From assembly GCA_022702045.1 (NCBI GenBank), contig JAKONH010000267.1:1-33009 (forward strand): DNA of 33,009 nt, given 5' to 3'. The DNA is from Spirosomataceae bacterium (GTDB lineage: Bacteria > Bacteroidota > Bacteroidia > Cytophagales > Spirosomataceae). The notes under the pieces are model-generated. The model did not search any database and was not told where the DNA came from. It worked only from the letters and a program-made list of their open reading frames with translations. The position numbers and the translations under genes were made by a program. This document shows positions 15,038 through 22,023 of the stretch, piece after piece; position 1 is the first letter of the stretch; each line of letters begins with the position of its first letter.

Positions 15038-17086
15038 CTACCGTACCCCCGCTCGCCGGAACGCTGACTGAAGCTGTCGGAGGGCGGGGTTTTTTAAACT
15101 GATTGAGTCGCGGGCCTGATCGCTAAGCCGGTTGGCGACGCGTTCCGATAGATACCAGCCCAGCGGATATCGATCGTTGTAAGCTAGTCGAAGCGTCAGG
15201 CAATTGGTGCGCGGATTGGCGAATCGATCGACAAACGAGTTAAACATGTTATCTCGGGTGATCGAGCCATTGTCCCAGGCGTTGAAAAAGCCCAGCAGCG
15301 GAATCCGGATGATCTGCATGATCGATTTCGCGCGCGTCGTTCGACCCATAGTGTTGCTGTTCTGGATAAACAGAATGTAGGGTACAACCGTAGCCTGCCC
15401 CGTTGAATCCAGTCGACGAATCGATGGGACGAGATTGTTCAGCAACTGAAAGCAGGTTTCAACGCCTGAATTGTCAAAATACCCCCCGTCGACGACATGG
15501 CCACCGTAAGGCTGCGTAATCCCGTTTGTCGGCGTATTGACGCGTATCAGCGCGCCGTTGGTCACTACCGGAAAGCGACTACAGAGTGAAGCCGCTGTTT
15601 TCAAGGGTACATCATGACCCAGTAGGTCAACTGTTGATACGACGTCCCGAAAATAACGGCTATCCAGCTTCAGGTTCGACGTGATGACTTTTTGTCCTGA
15701 CTCGGCCAGCGTACCGTTCAGCAGCAGCGACGGCAGGTTGTAGTCGTAACCATCGGGACGTTGATACAGACTCGTCACAGCACTGTCGAGCGTCGATAGC
15801 CCCAGGTTGCGCTGGTACGAATCGGCCCATGAGTCTTCCAGCCACTTGCCCCGTTCCAGCAACGGTATGGCTACGGGGGATAGGCGCTGAATAGATTCCG
15901 GGAACAGTAAGGCCGCCGATACCGCCGACAGATAATCATCCCGGATAACCTGCCGAAACTGCGCAAAACGGCTGATGCGCCGGGCTTCGGCTACGTCGCG
16001 CAGGAAGGCCGTATAAAACACCGTTCCAACACCCCCGCCCGATACGCCACTTAGCGCGTAAACATGGCGGCTGAAGCCCGGAATGATGGAGTCGAGCCGT
16101 ATGAGCGTTTCGGCTGTCCAGTTTAGCGCCCGAATACCACCCCCTTCAGCCGCGACGAGTATCAACGGAATGGTATCGTGGGAAGGAGGGTGTCCCGCGA
16201 CTTCACGCCGAGCGATTTCACGCCTTGCTTGCACCCAGCGGGCGAAATGAGCGTCGACGGTCGGGCGGCTATTGATCGGTGTGATCGATGAGTCGGTAGC
16301 GGTCCGAACTGTTGTGTTGTCGTTGAATGCGCTGACCGCTACAAAATAAAGGCCGACGGCCAGCAACAAAGGCCGATAGCGATAATCGTTAAAATATACC
16401 AGCAGGCTTCCCCAAAACGTGTATACAGAAATGCCAAACAGAATAACGGCCGTTGGGCGAAAGTACCGGGCTATGCCCCACTGAACGGGCAGGCTGAACA
16501 GAATCAGCAGCACGGCTGTCAGGACGAGGCCAATCGAAACGACAAGCCGCCCCAGTGGATGTCGCCACAATACTCGAAAGTCCTGCACAATACTGGTGTA
16601 GCGATTTCGAAATTTCCAGCGGGTAGGTAAGGCGAAAACGGGAATGTGCCGCTCGACCAGCCGAAACGACCATAGCATCAGACAACTCATCGTCATCAGT
16701 AGAAAGGGCTGCGGATGAGTCGGTTCCCAGAACGCAAAGGCAAGAATCAGGCTTGGTAGCATACCGCCCAGCCGGGGAAGCCAACGCAGTAGCATGTCCA
16801 TAGCCGGACTAAGCCGCAACCCAACCGGCGACACATGCAGAATAAGTCTTGTGCTGCTGTAGACTGTCCAGCTCCAGAGAAAGGCACCAATCAGAATAAA
16901 CAGAAAGAGCGGACTCCCGATGCCGGAGCTGATAACCGCTTCGATCATATCCCCCGCCTGATCGGTGCCCGTCAGGATATACAGGGCGATCAGTAGGGTG
17001 ATAATGACGATCAGGGCGTTGCGCTGCGTCTGGTAAAACGCAACCACGTAGTCGCGGGCGGTGCTGGCAAACGGAGTAAACGGCAT
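15038..17086 (-). CDS. Patatin-like phospholipase with multi-helix membrane N-terminus
   Basis: This 682-residue protein combines two halves. Residues 1-260 contain about seven hydrophobic segments. Residues 305-650 form a patatin-like lipase with a Ser-Asp dyad: an oxyanion loop EGGGIR (314-319), the nucleophile elbow GVSGG with Ser349, and the catalytic Asp533 in VVDGGYFDNSG. It probably hydrolyses acyl chains of membrane lipids at the membrane surface. It differs from outer-membrane patatins because it has no signal peptide plus barrel. It lies 71 bp downstream of the OPT transporter on the same strand and may share its transcript. Confidence 0.85.
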   Translation of the reverse strand: MPFTPFASTARDYVVAFYQTQRNALIVIITLLIALYILTGTDQAGDMIEAVISSGIGSPLFLFILIGAFLWSWTVYSSTRLILHVSPVGLRLSPAMDMLLRWLPRLGGMLPSLILAFAFWEPTHPQPFLLMTMSCLMLWSFRLVERHIPVFALPTRWKFRNRYTSIVQDFRVLWRHPLGRLVVSIGLVLTAVLLILFSLPVQWGIARYFRPTAVILFGISVYTFWGSLLVYFNDYRYRPLLLAVGLYFVAVSAFNDNTTVRTATDSSITPINSRPTVDAHFARWVQARREIARREVAGHPPSHDTIPLILVAAEGGGIRALNWTAETLIRLDSIIPGFSRHVYALSGVSGGGVGTVFYTAFLRDVAEARRISRFAQFRQVIRDDYLSAVSAALLFPESIQRLSPVAIPLLERGKWLEDSWADSYQRNLGLSTLDSAVTSLYQRPDGYDYNLPSLLLNGTLAESGQKVITSNLKLDSRYFRDVVSTVDLLGHDVPLKTAASLCSRFPVVTNGALIRVNTPTNGITQPYGGHVVDGGYFDNSGVETCFQLLNNLVPSIRRLDSTGQATVVPYILFIQNSNTMGRTTRAKSIMQIIRIPLLGFFNAWDNGSITRDNMFNSFVDRFANPRTNCLTLRLAYNDRYPLGWYLSERVANRLSDQARDSISLKNPALRQLQSAFRRAGVR

Positions 17087-17157
17087 GAGCGCAGTAGCTA
17101 GGAAACTGGCGTTGACAAACGGCTATCCTGTAAACGTCAGTCGGTAAACGACACGAC

Positions 17158-19212
17158 TTACGCCCGTGTTACGCCAACTTTAGCCAGCAGCACGGCCAGC
17201 CCGACGAAAGCCAGCGCGCCCAGCGTCATATAGCCGCCCTCTCCCAGTGTCCCCGCCAGCGCCGGTTCCAACGTTAACGACGTAAGCGTGTTGTAGATCG
17301 ACTCATTGACCGACAGTAGGGCGACGGCAACACCCGCCAGCGCGCCACCGGCGACTAGTCCCGTTGCAAACAGACTGCCCCGACCCAGATCCGCATCCTC
17401 TTCGACCGCCCCCTTACGCTTCGCATTCCAGTCGACAATTGACTTTACCAGACCACCCGCAAAAATGGGAAGTGTTGTCGACAGGGGCAGGTAGAGCCCA
17501 ACGGCGAACGCCAGTGCACTGACGCCACAGAGTTCAAACACAAACGCAATGAACGCGCCGACCAGCACGAACTGCCAGTCGAGGTTGAAGGAAAGTAGCC
17601 CTTTGATCAGCGTCGCCATCAGCGTACCTTGTGGCGCGGGAAATTTATCGGAACCGATCGCGTGCGTGATGCCCTGTGCCAGTAAGTCGGGCGTGGGCGT
17701 ATCAAGAATTTTGACCGTAGCGCCCACCACCAGCGACGAAACGATAACGCCGATAAACAACGCCATCTGCTGGTACTTTGGCGTAGCTCCAACGAGGTAA
17801 CCCGTTTTTAAATCCTGCGAGGTAGCTCCGGCATTGGCGGCTGCTACGCAGATCATACTGCCCACCACTAGTACCGCCGGTTCGTAGACGCGTCCCGTCA
17901 GTCCGAAGCCGATGAATACGAGCGCCGTACCCATGATTGTGGCAATGGTCATCCCCGACACGGGAGACGAACTCGACCCGATCAGCCCGACAATCCGGCT
18001 GGCAACGGTGACGAAGAAGAAGCCGAAAACAATGACCAGCAGGGCGATCAATGCTTTAGTCAGCAGCGAGTCGCCGGGTATCTGGGGCAGGACAATCATC
18101 AACGCGATCAGCACGACGCTACCGATCAGTACGATTCGTACGCTGAGGTCTTGCTCGGTGCGCGCCGTCCGTTGACTTTCGCTAAGCTGTTCTTCGGTTT
18201 CCATCGCTACTACCGACGACCGACTGAAGCTTTGTTTGAACGAAGAGACGATGGTCGGAATGGTTTTGAGCAGCGTCATAAAGCCCCCCGCTGTTACGGC
18301 CCCCGCTCCGATTTGGCGAATGTATGCCCGGTAAATAGCCGCTGCGCTGTCTGCGAAGGTATGCGTCTGTGGATTCCAGCCGCCCGGCCCGCCCGCTGTT
18401 TGCAGGTTTGTCAGATAGCCCAGCTTTTGCAGTTGCAGCGCAATTGTATCGCCCGGCACTACCGACGCCAGCAGCGGAATTAGCCCCAGCCAGGCCAGGA
18501 TACCGCCACCGACCAATACCGCCGAGATACGAAAGCCGATGATATAGCCCACGCCCAGGTACTCCGGCGTAATCTCGCCCGCTACCTGCGCCGACGGGAA
18601 GTACCGATCAGTTTGCTTCGTCGCCCATACTGGTACTTCGGCGATCACGTGTAGCACCTTTTGCAGAAACGCATAGAGCAACGCCATCCCAAGGCCCTGA
18701 TAAGCTGTTTTGGCAAAGTTACCCCCGCGTTCGCCCGCGATCAGCACCGACGCACAGGCCGTTCCTTCGGGATAAGGTAGCGTACCATGCTCCTGCACGA
18801 TCAGTGACCGGCGCAACGGAATCATCATCAGTGTGCCGACCAGCCCACCCAGAATAGACAGCGTTAGAATGGTCCAGTAATTAAAAAAATCGGTACCGAT
18901 GCCGTCGGTCAGGAACAGGAAGCCCGGCATGGTAAACACGACGCCCGATGCAATACTTTCGCCTGCTGAGCCGGTCGTCTGAATGATGTTGTTTTCGAGA
19001 ATCGTCGTGTTCAAAAAGCGTCGGCCCAGTGAAATAGCCAGCACGGCAATGGGAATTGAGGCTGATACCGAAAGTCCCGCTTTCAATGACAGGTAGACTG
19101 TAGCCGCCCCAAACAGGACCCCAAAGACGGCGCCGGTGATAATGGCTTTGAGCGTGAATTCGGCGGGCGATTCAGTAGCGGGAATGAATGGTTTGTGTTC
19201 AGACGACGTCAT
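17158..19212 (-). CDS. OPT-family oligopeptide transporter
   Basis: This 684-residue inner-membrane protein has around 15 hydrophobic segments. GAVFGVLFGAATVYLSLKAG, the ENNIIQTTGSAGESIASGV stretch and LPYPEGTACA are OPT landmarks. OPT proteins import peptides or metal-chelate conjugates driven by protons. The substrate is unknown here. The length is normal for bacterial members. The start at 19212 is supported by the charged N-terminus before the first helix. The tRNA gene lies 118 bp away on the other strand. Confidence 0.93.
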   Translation of the reverse strand: MTSSEHKPFIPATESPAEFTLKAIITGAVFGVLFGAATVYLSLKAGLSVSASIPIAVLAISLGRRFLNTTILENNIIQTTGSAGESIASGVVFTMPGFLFLTDGIGTDFFNYWTILTLSILGGLVGTLMMIPLRRSLIVQEHGTLPYPEGTACASVLIAGERGGNFAKTAYQGLGMALLYAFLQKVLHVIAEVPVWATKQTDRYFPSAQVAGEITPEYLGVGYIIGFRISAVLVGGGILAWLGLIPLLASVVPGDTIALQLQKLGYLTNLQTAGGPGGWNPQTHTFADSAAAIYRAYIRQIGAGAVTAGGFMTLLKTIPTIVSSFKQSFSRSSVVAMETEEQLSESQRTARTEQDLSVRIVLIGSVVLIALMIVLPQIPGDSLLTKALIALLVIVFGFFFVTVASRIVGLIGSSSSPVSGMTIATIMGTALVFIGFGLTGRVYEPAVLVVGSMICVAAANAGATSQDLKTGYLVGATPKYQQMALFIGVIVSSLVVGATVKILDTPTPDLLAQGITHAIGSDKFPAPQGTLMATLIKGLLSFNLDWQFVLVGAFIAFVFELCGVSALAFAVGLYLPLSTTLPIFAGGLVKSIVDWNAKRKGAVEEDADLGRGSLFATGLVAGGALAGVAVALLSVNESIYNTLTSLTLEPALAGTLGEGGYMTLGALAFVGLAVLLAKVGVTRA

Positions 19213-19288
19213 GAGCGGACTAAAAGAGTAGTCGAGTGAGGTAAGCTACGAAGCCCGGCGCACAATGCATAAAGTTTGCCGGACGAGC

Positions 19289-19319
19289 TTGCAATTTACG
19301 GGCCTTTGCGCCACATTTG
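19289..19319 (+). promoter_or_regulatory. Candidate promoter for the tRNA-Gly gene
   Basis: CACATTTG (19312-19319) resembles the TAnnTTTG -7 element with one mismatch. A TTG at 19289-19291 lies 20 bp upstream, the right spacing for -33. Transcription would start about 5 nt before the mature tRNA. Confidence 0.35.
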
Positions 19320-19330
19320 TCTTCCTCAAA

Positions 19331-19403
19331 GCGGGAGTAGCTCAGTTGGTAGAGCGGCAGCTTCCCAAGCTGCAGGCCGTGGGTTCGAGACCCATTTCCC
19401 GCT
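19331..19403 (+). tRNA. tRNA-Gly (anticodon CCC)
   Basis: All arms fold. The acceptor GCGGGAG pairs with TTCCCGC (19396-19402, one G-U). The D arm is GCTC/GAGC. The anticodon stem GCAGC/GCTGC closes the loop TTCCCAA, giving anticodon CCC. The T arm GTGGG/CCCAT has the loop TTCGAGA. The discriminator is U, and CCA is not encoded. This tRNA reads GGG codons. It is a possible integration target for the phage-like gene immediately downstream. Confidence 0.95.
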
Positions 19404-19413
19404 CATAGATAGT

Positions 19414-19453
19414 CAGCCGATTAACGTTTAGGTTAATCGGCTGTTCTCGTTTT
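19414..19453 (+). terminator. Terminator of the tRNA-Gly gene
   Basis: CAGCCGATTAAC (19414-19425) and GTTAATCGGCTG (19432-19443) form a perfect 12-bp stem with a 6-nt loop. A T-rich tail, TTCTCGTTTT, follows. It lies 10 bp after the tRNA. Confidence 0.8.
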
Positions 19454-19564
19454 AAAGCAGTAGCCCGTGCTGATGGTTCGGTTACTACTTACAAAGTACT
19501 GGCAGCGGGCAACAAAAACGGGAAAATGGCCAACATTTAGCCATATCCGGGGCTTTACGCTTAT

Positions 19565-20173
19565 ATGGCTACTCCTTCTAAGACTACCACTGCGCTCTCT
19601 TTGACCGAATCGCCGGGTCGGCAACTACTGGAAAGCTCCCTCAATGATTACGTCGCCTTCCTGCGTCGCCAACCCGCCTTCTGTGGTACACCCGAGCAGC
19701 ATCAGGCGCTCGTCAAGCACGTCGCGCAGGGGAACGAACTGATTAAGCTGGTAAGTGCGGAGCGGCTCAAAATTACCCGACAGCTCGATCAGCAGAAGCA
19801 CGATTGGATGACGATCGAAAAACAACTGACAGACCCTATCATGCAGGCCATGCAGCCGCTGAAGGATGCGGTTGACCATTACAATCGAGAGATGCTACGC
19901 GTGCAGGAGCATCAACAAGCTGAACTGGCACCCATCACGCCAGCCGATGGAAGCAAAGAGCCGACCGACTGGCTGAGCCCGCAGGTTGACGCCGTCAGTT
20001 TACCTAAAAATGTTAAGCTCGACTGGCGATTCGAAGTGGTCGACATCAACCGGTTACCGAACGGCTACTGGAAAATCGACGAAGCGGCTATTAAAGCGGC
20101 TATCGCTGATGGCGCCCGCGATATTCCCGGATTACGTATTTATGCTGAACCGGTAACGACGTTCAGGAAATGA
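19565..20173 (+). CDS. Phage-like protein with coiled coil and WxFEVVD...IPG C-terminal domain
   Basis: This 202-residue protein has a long helical, probably coiled-coil region at about 45-125 rich in Gln, Lys and Glu. A compact C-terminal module follows, with DWRFEVVDINRLPNGYWKID and GARDIPGLRIY. The same arrangement is familiar from proteins in phage recombination modules, often near RecT-like or exonuclease genes. Here it stands alone: no recombinase, integrase or structural gene is seen nearby. It begins 112 bp after the tRNA terminator, so it may be a relic of a tRNA-integrated element or a domesticated phage gene. The phage assignment is from motif memory; the function is unknown. Confidence 0.65.
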   Translation: MATPSKTTTALSLTESPGRQLLESSLNDYVAFLRRQPAFCGTPEQHQALVKHVAQGNELIKLVSAERLKITRQLDQQKHDWMTIEKQLTDPIMQAMQPLKDAVDHYNREMLRVQEHQQAELAPITPADGSKEPTDWLSPQVDAVSLPKNVKLDWRFEVVDINRLPNGYWKIDEAAIKAAIADGARDIPGLRIYAEPVTTFRK

Positions 20174-20536
20174 GTGCTGTGCAAACTGGCTCCTATAGGG
20201 TTTGCCAGGGCTACCGTGCATGACCAGATCGATTGACCCTGAATTGATAGTATTACTGATGCGATTCCCGACACGGGGCAATGAGCCTCGCGCTAAAACG
20301 GCTGGTTTTGTAACGAAGGTGCTATCTGGCGTACAAAGTCAGCAAGTGAAATCCGTGTGAATGGAAGGGTTGACCCGGTTGGGGCAGTCCTTTTTGTTGA
20401 GAAAAGGGTAGGGAAGGTGTACTGCGCACACCACTGGAGTAGGCTACATGCCCAATTTTCAACGTTGGCTAACTAATTGCTCAAGGACGATGTAGGTTAC
20501 GTATACCCTGTACGCATACATGTGCTTATAGGGCAG
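20174..20536. other. Stretch without a convincing gene
   Basis: No long open frame is present. A 16-codon frame starting MPNFQRWLTNCSR begins near 20450 and ends quickly. The sequence has many stop codons in all frames and looks less GC-rich than its neighbours by eye. It separates the phage-like gene from a small minus-strand ORF, and may be decayed mobile DNA. Confidence 0.4.
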
Positions 20537-20809
20537 TTATGGGTAACGAAACGCGGGCCCTTCACTTGTCGCATCGGCGAGCCGAATGTCGAATGTAGTG
20601 GAAATCGTCACGCCATCGCTGGGTGCGTATACCAGTTCTATATGTTGACCTGTCTTGTCAGCCTGTTCCAGCAGGTCAACTAGTTTTTGGACACCCACCA
20701 GGTAGAACGCTTCAGTTAAGAATTGGCCATACTGCCAGGCAAAACTGCCGCGTTTGGCGACCTGACTCGCTGATAGATAGTGTTTGTATAAAGAGAAGCC
20801 ATTTTTCAT
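20537..20809 (-). CDS. Small hypothetical protein
   Basis: This 90-residue frame starts MKNGFSLYKHYLSASQVAKR and contains a mixed charged and aromatic sequence with EAFYLVGVQKLVDLLEQ, probably a helix. I recognise no family. The ATG at 20809 is preferred; the frame also extends to 20944, where the extra residues look non-coding (Thr/Asn-rich and irregular). It lies in a region of low coding density, so expression is uncertain. Confidence 0.4.
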   Translation of the reverse strand: MKNGFSLYKHYLSASQVAKRGSFAWQYGQFLTEAFYLVGVQKLVDLLEQADKTGQHIELVYAPSDGVTISTTFDIRLADATSEGPAFRYP

Positions 20810-21013
20810 GACAAAAAAGTAACTAGTTGTTTGAGTATACGGCAATATAGGAGTACTGGCTGTATTATTGTTACATATGAACACATTAATGAAAAGCTTA
20901 GTGAATGAATTGATGTCTGGTGATTCCTTTAGAAAAGTAAGCACAGACGGTTGTAGAAGCTAGTATAACTTCCCTGGAATGACTATGACACGATCAATCT
21001 CCTTCTCAAAAAA

Positions 21014-21280
21014 ATGGTACTAGCTAATCAAACAGGGCCCGGTTCGGACCAGTCTACTTTTCGGGAAGCTGCGCTGATGCAGACGTTGCTTAATCTAGCC
21101 ATTCCCCGTACGGTCCGGTATAAAGGTCATGCCCGGCGCGCAGATAGTACCTATGGCGTGGTGGTTCACACAGCCACCGGGTTTCGTACACTCACAATCA
21201 CATCGCCGATGCTGGCATTAGCACAGGAAGGCATAGTAGTAGAGAAAGATCGGGTATCGATTTTACAGCAACTCGATTGA
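21014..21280 (+). CDS. Small hypothetical protein
   Basis: This 88-residue frame reads MVLANQTGPGSDQSTFREA and continues with TVRYKGHARRADSTYGVVV and a final VEKDRVSILQQLD. The central part alternates hydrophobic and polar residues like a small beta-rich domain. I cannot assign a family. It sits in the gene-poor region between the tRNA and the beta-helix gene, and no second gene is close enough to suggest an operon. Confidence 0.4.
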   Translation: MVLANQTGPGSDQSTFREAALMQTLLNLAIPRTVRYKGHARRADSTYGVVVHTATGFRTLTITSPMLALAQEGIVVEKDRVSILQQLD

Positions 21281-21535
21281 CTGGCCAAACCTACGTACTG
21301 TAACTTCTAGTACTACCTTGCATAAGCAGGAAAGTGAGTGTCGGACTTATGTTGCCTGCCAGATATCGTCGGTGTGCCATGCGATTCAGGGTATTGGCGA
21401 CTAGAAATAAGTATACGATTGGGCTGCCCCACACCTTTACTATCCATGGCAAGCTCGTTTATATCCGTTAGTCAGCGTACAGGTATTGGACTGACCGGAT
21501 AGGTGGTTATCAGGGATCCCGTCGACAGCTATGAA

Positions 21536-21610
21536 ATGAAAGTCGCACATGTGGCCTATACGCTGATTCCGGTTCCGCCCCATCAGTTTTCGCCGTTCAC
21601 CATAACATGA
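21536..21610 (+). pseudogene. Possible N-terminal remnant of a family 4-type glycosyltransferase
   Basis: The 24-codon frame MKVAHVAYTLIPVPPHQ followed by a few residues and TGA resembles the opening of GT4-type glycosyltransferases, where a first beta strand and a VPP motif precede a Gly-rich loop. The Gly-Gly-Thr-Glu that normally follows is absent. It could be a truncated remnant or chance similarity. Confidence 0.3.
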
Positions 21611-21682
21611 TCAGACACAGACGTTGCTCCCCGGCTGTACGCTACAGAGGAAACGTTTGACAGTCAGATGGTTCTTAACAAA

Positions 21683-21718
21683 TAGCCGTACAAACGGCTA
21701 GCGTTCCTGAATAGCCGT
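21683..21718. repeat. TAGCCGT hairpin plus direct copy
   Basis: TAGCCGT (21683-21689) pairs with ACGGCTA (21694-21700) over a 4-nt loop, and TAGCCGT recurs at 21712-21718. It may be a protein-binding site or a remnant of a repeat. Confidence 0.4.
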
Positions 21719-22023
21719 TGTGCATACATACAATCCTGTCAGCGGCTTATTTTAATGAGTTGATTTAGTGCGATTGGCAAAACTATTGAACCGGAGGGCG
21801 CTGGTCCGACAAATATGTGCCTACCAGCGATACATAACCAAATCCGCTTCAATTTGTACCACAGGGAGTATAGGCAAGTGATTAAAGTTTGCGTAAACGG
21901 TGTGGTTTCGATAAAGTATAGTGAGTTTATGGAAAGACTGGCCTAAAGAAGGTCGTCGGTATAGTTTTTGGCAAACGGAGGAATGGTCGGCGCGATGCTG
22001 ACCTACGTAACTACTTCGTCAAA

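Larger units (their letters stand above)
21281..22023. other. 743-bp stretch with no intact gene, possibly decayed DNA
   Basis: No intact gene is visible. A fragment at 21536-21610 resembles the start of a glycosyltransferase. The same frame then stays mostly open to about 21946, broken by stop codons at 21608, 21683 and further on. A hairpin TAGCCGT-ACAA-ACGGCTA sits at 21683-21700 with a third TAGCCGT at 21712-21718. The promoter of the beta-helix gene should lie near the right end, but I found no clear match. Confidence 0.45.

Noticed and set aside
19403-22023. Search for an attachment-site copy of the tRNA 3' end
   Set aside because: I saw no second copy of GGGTTCGAGACCCA or of the acceptor end in the gene-poor region, so no att pair is claimed.
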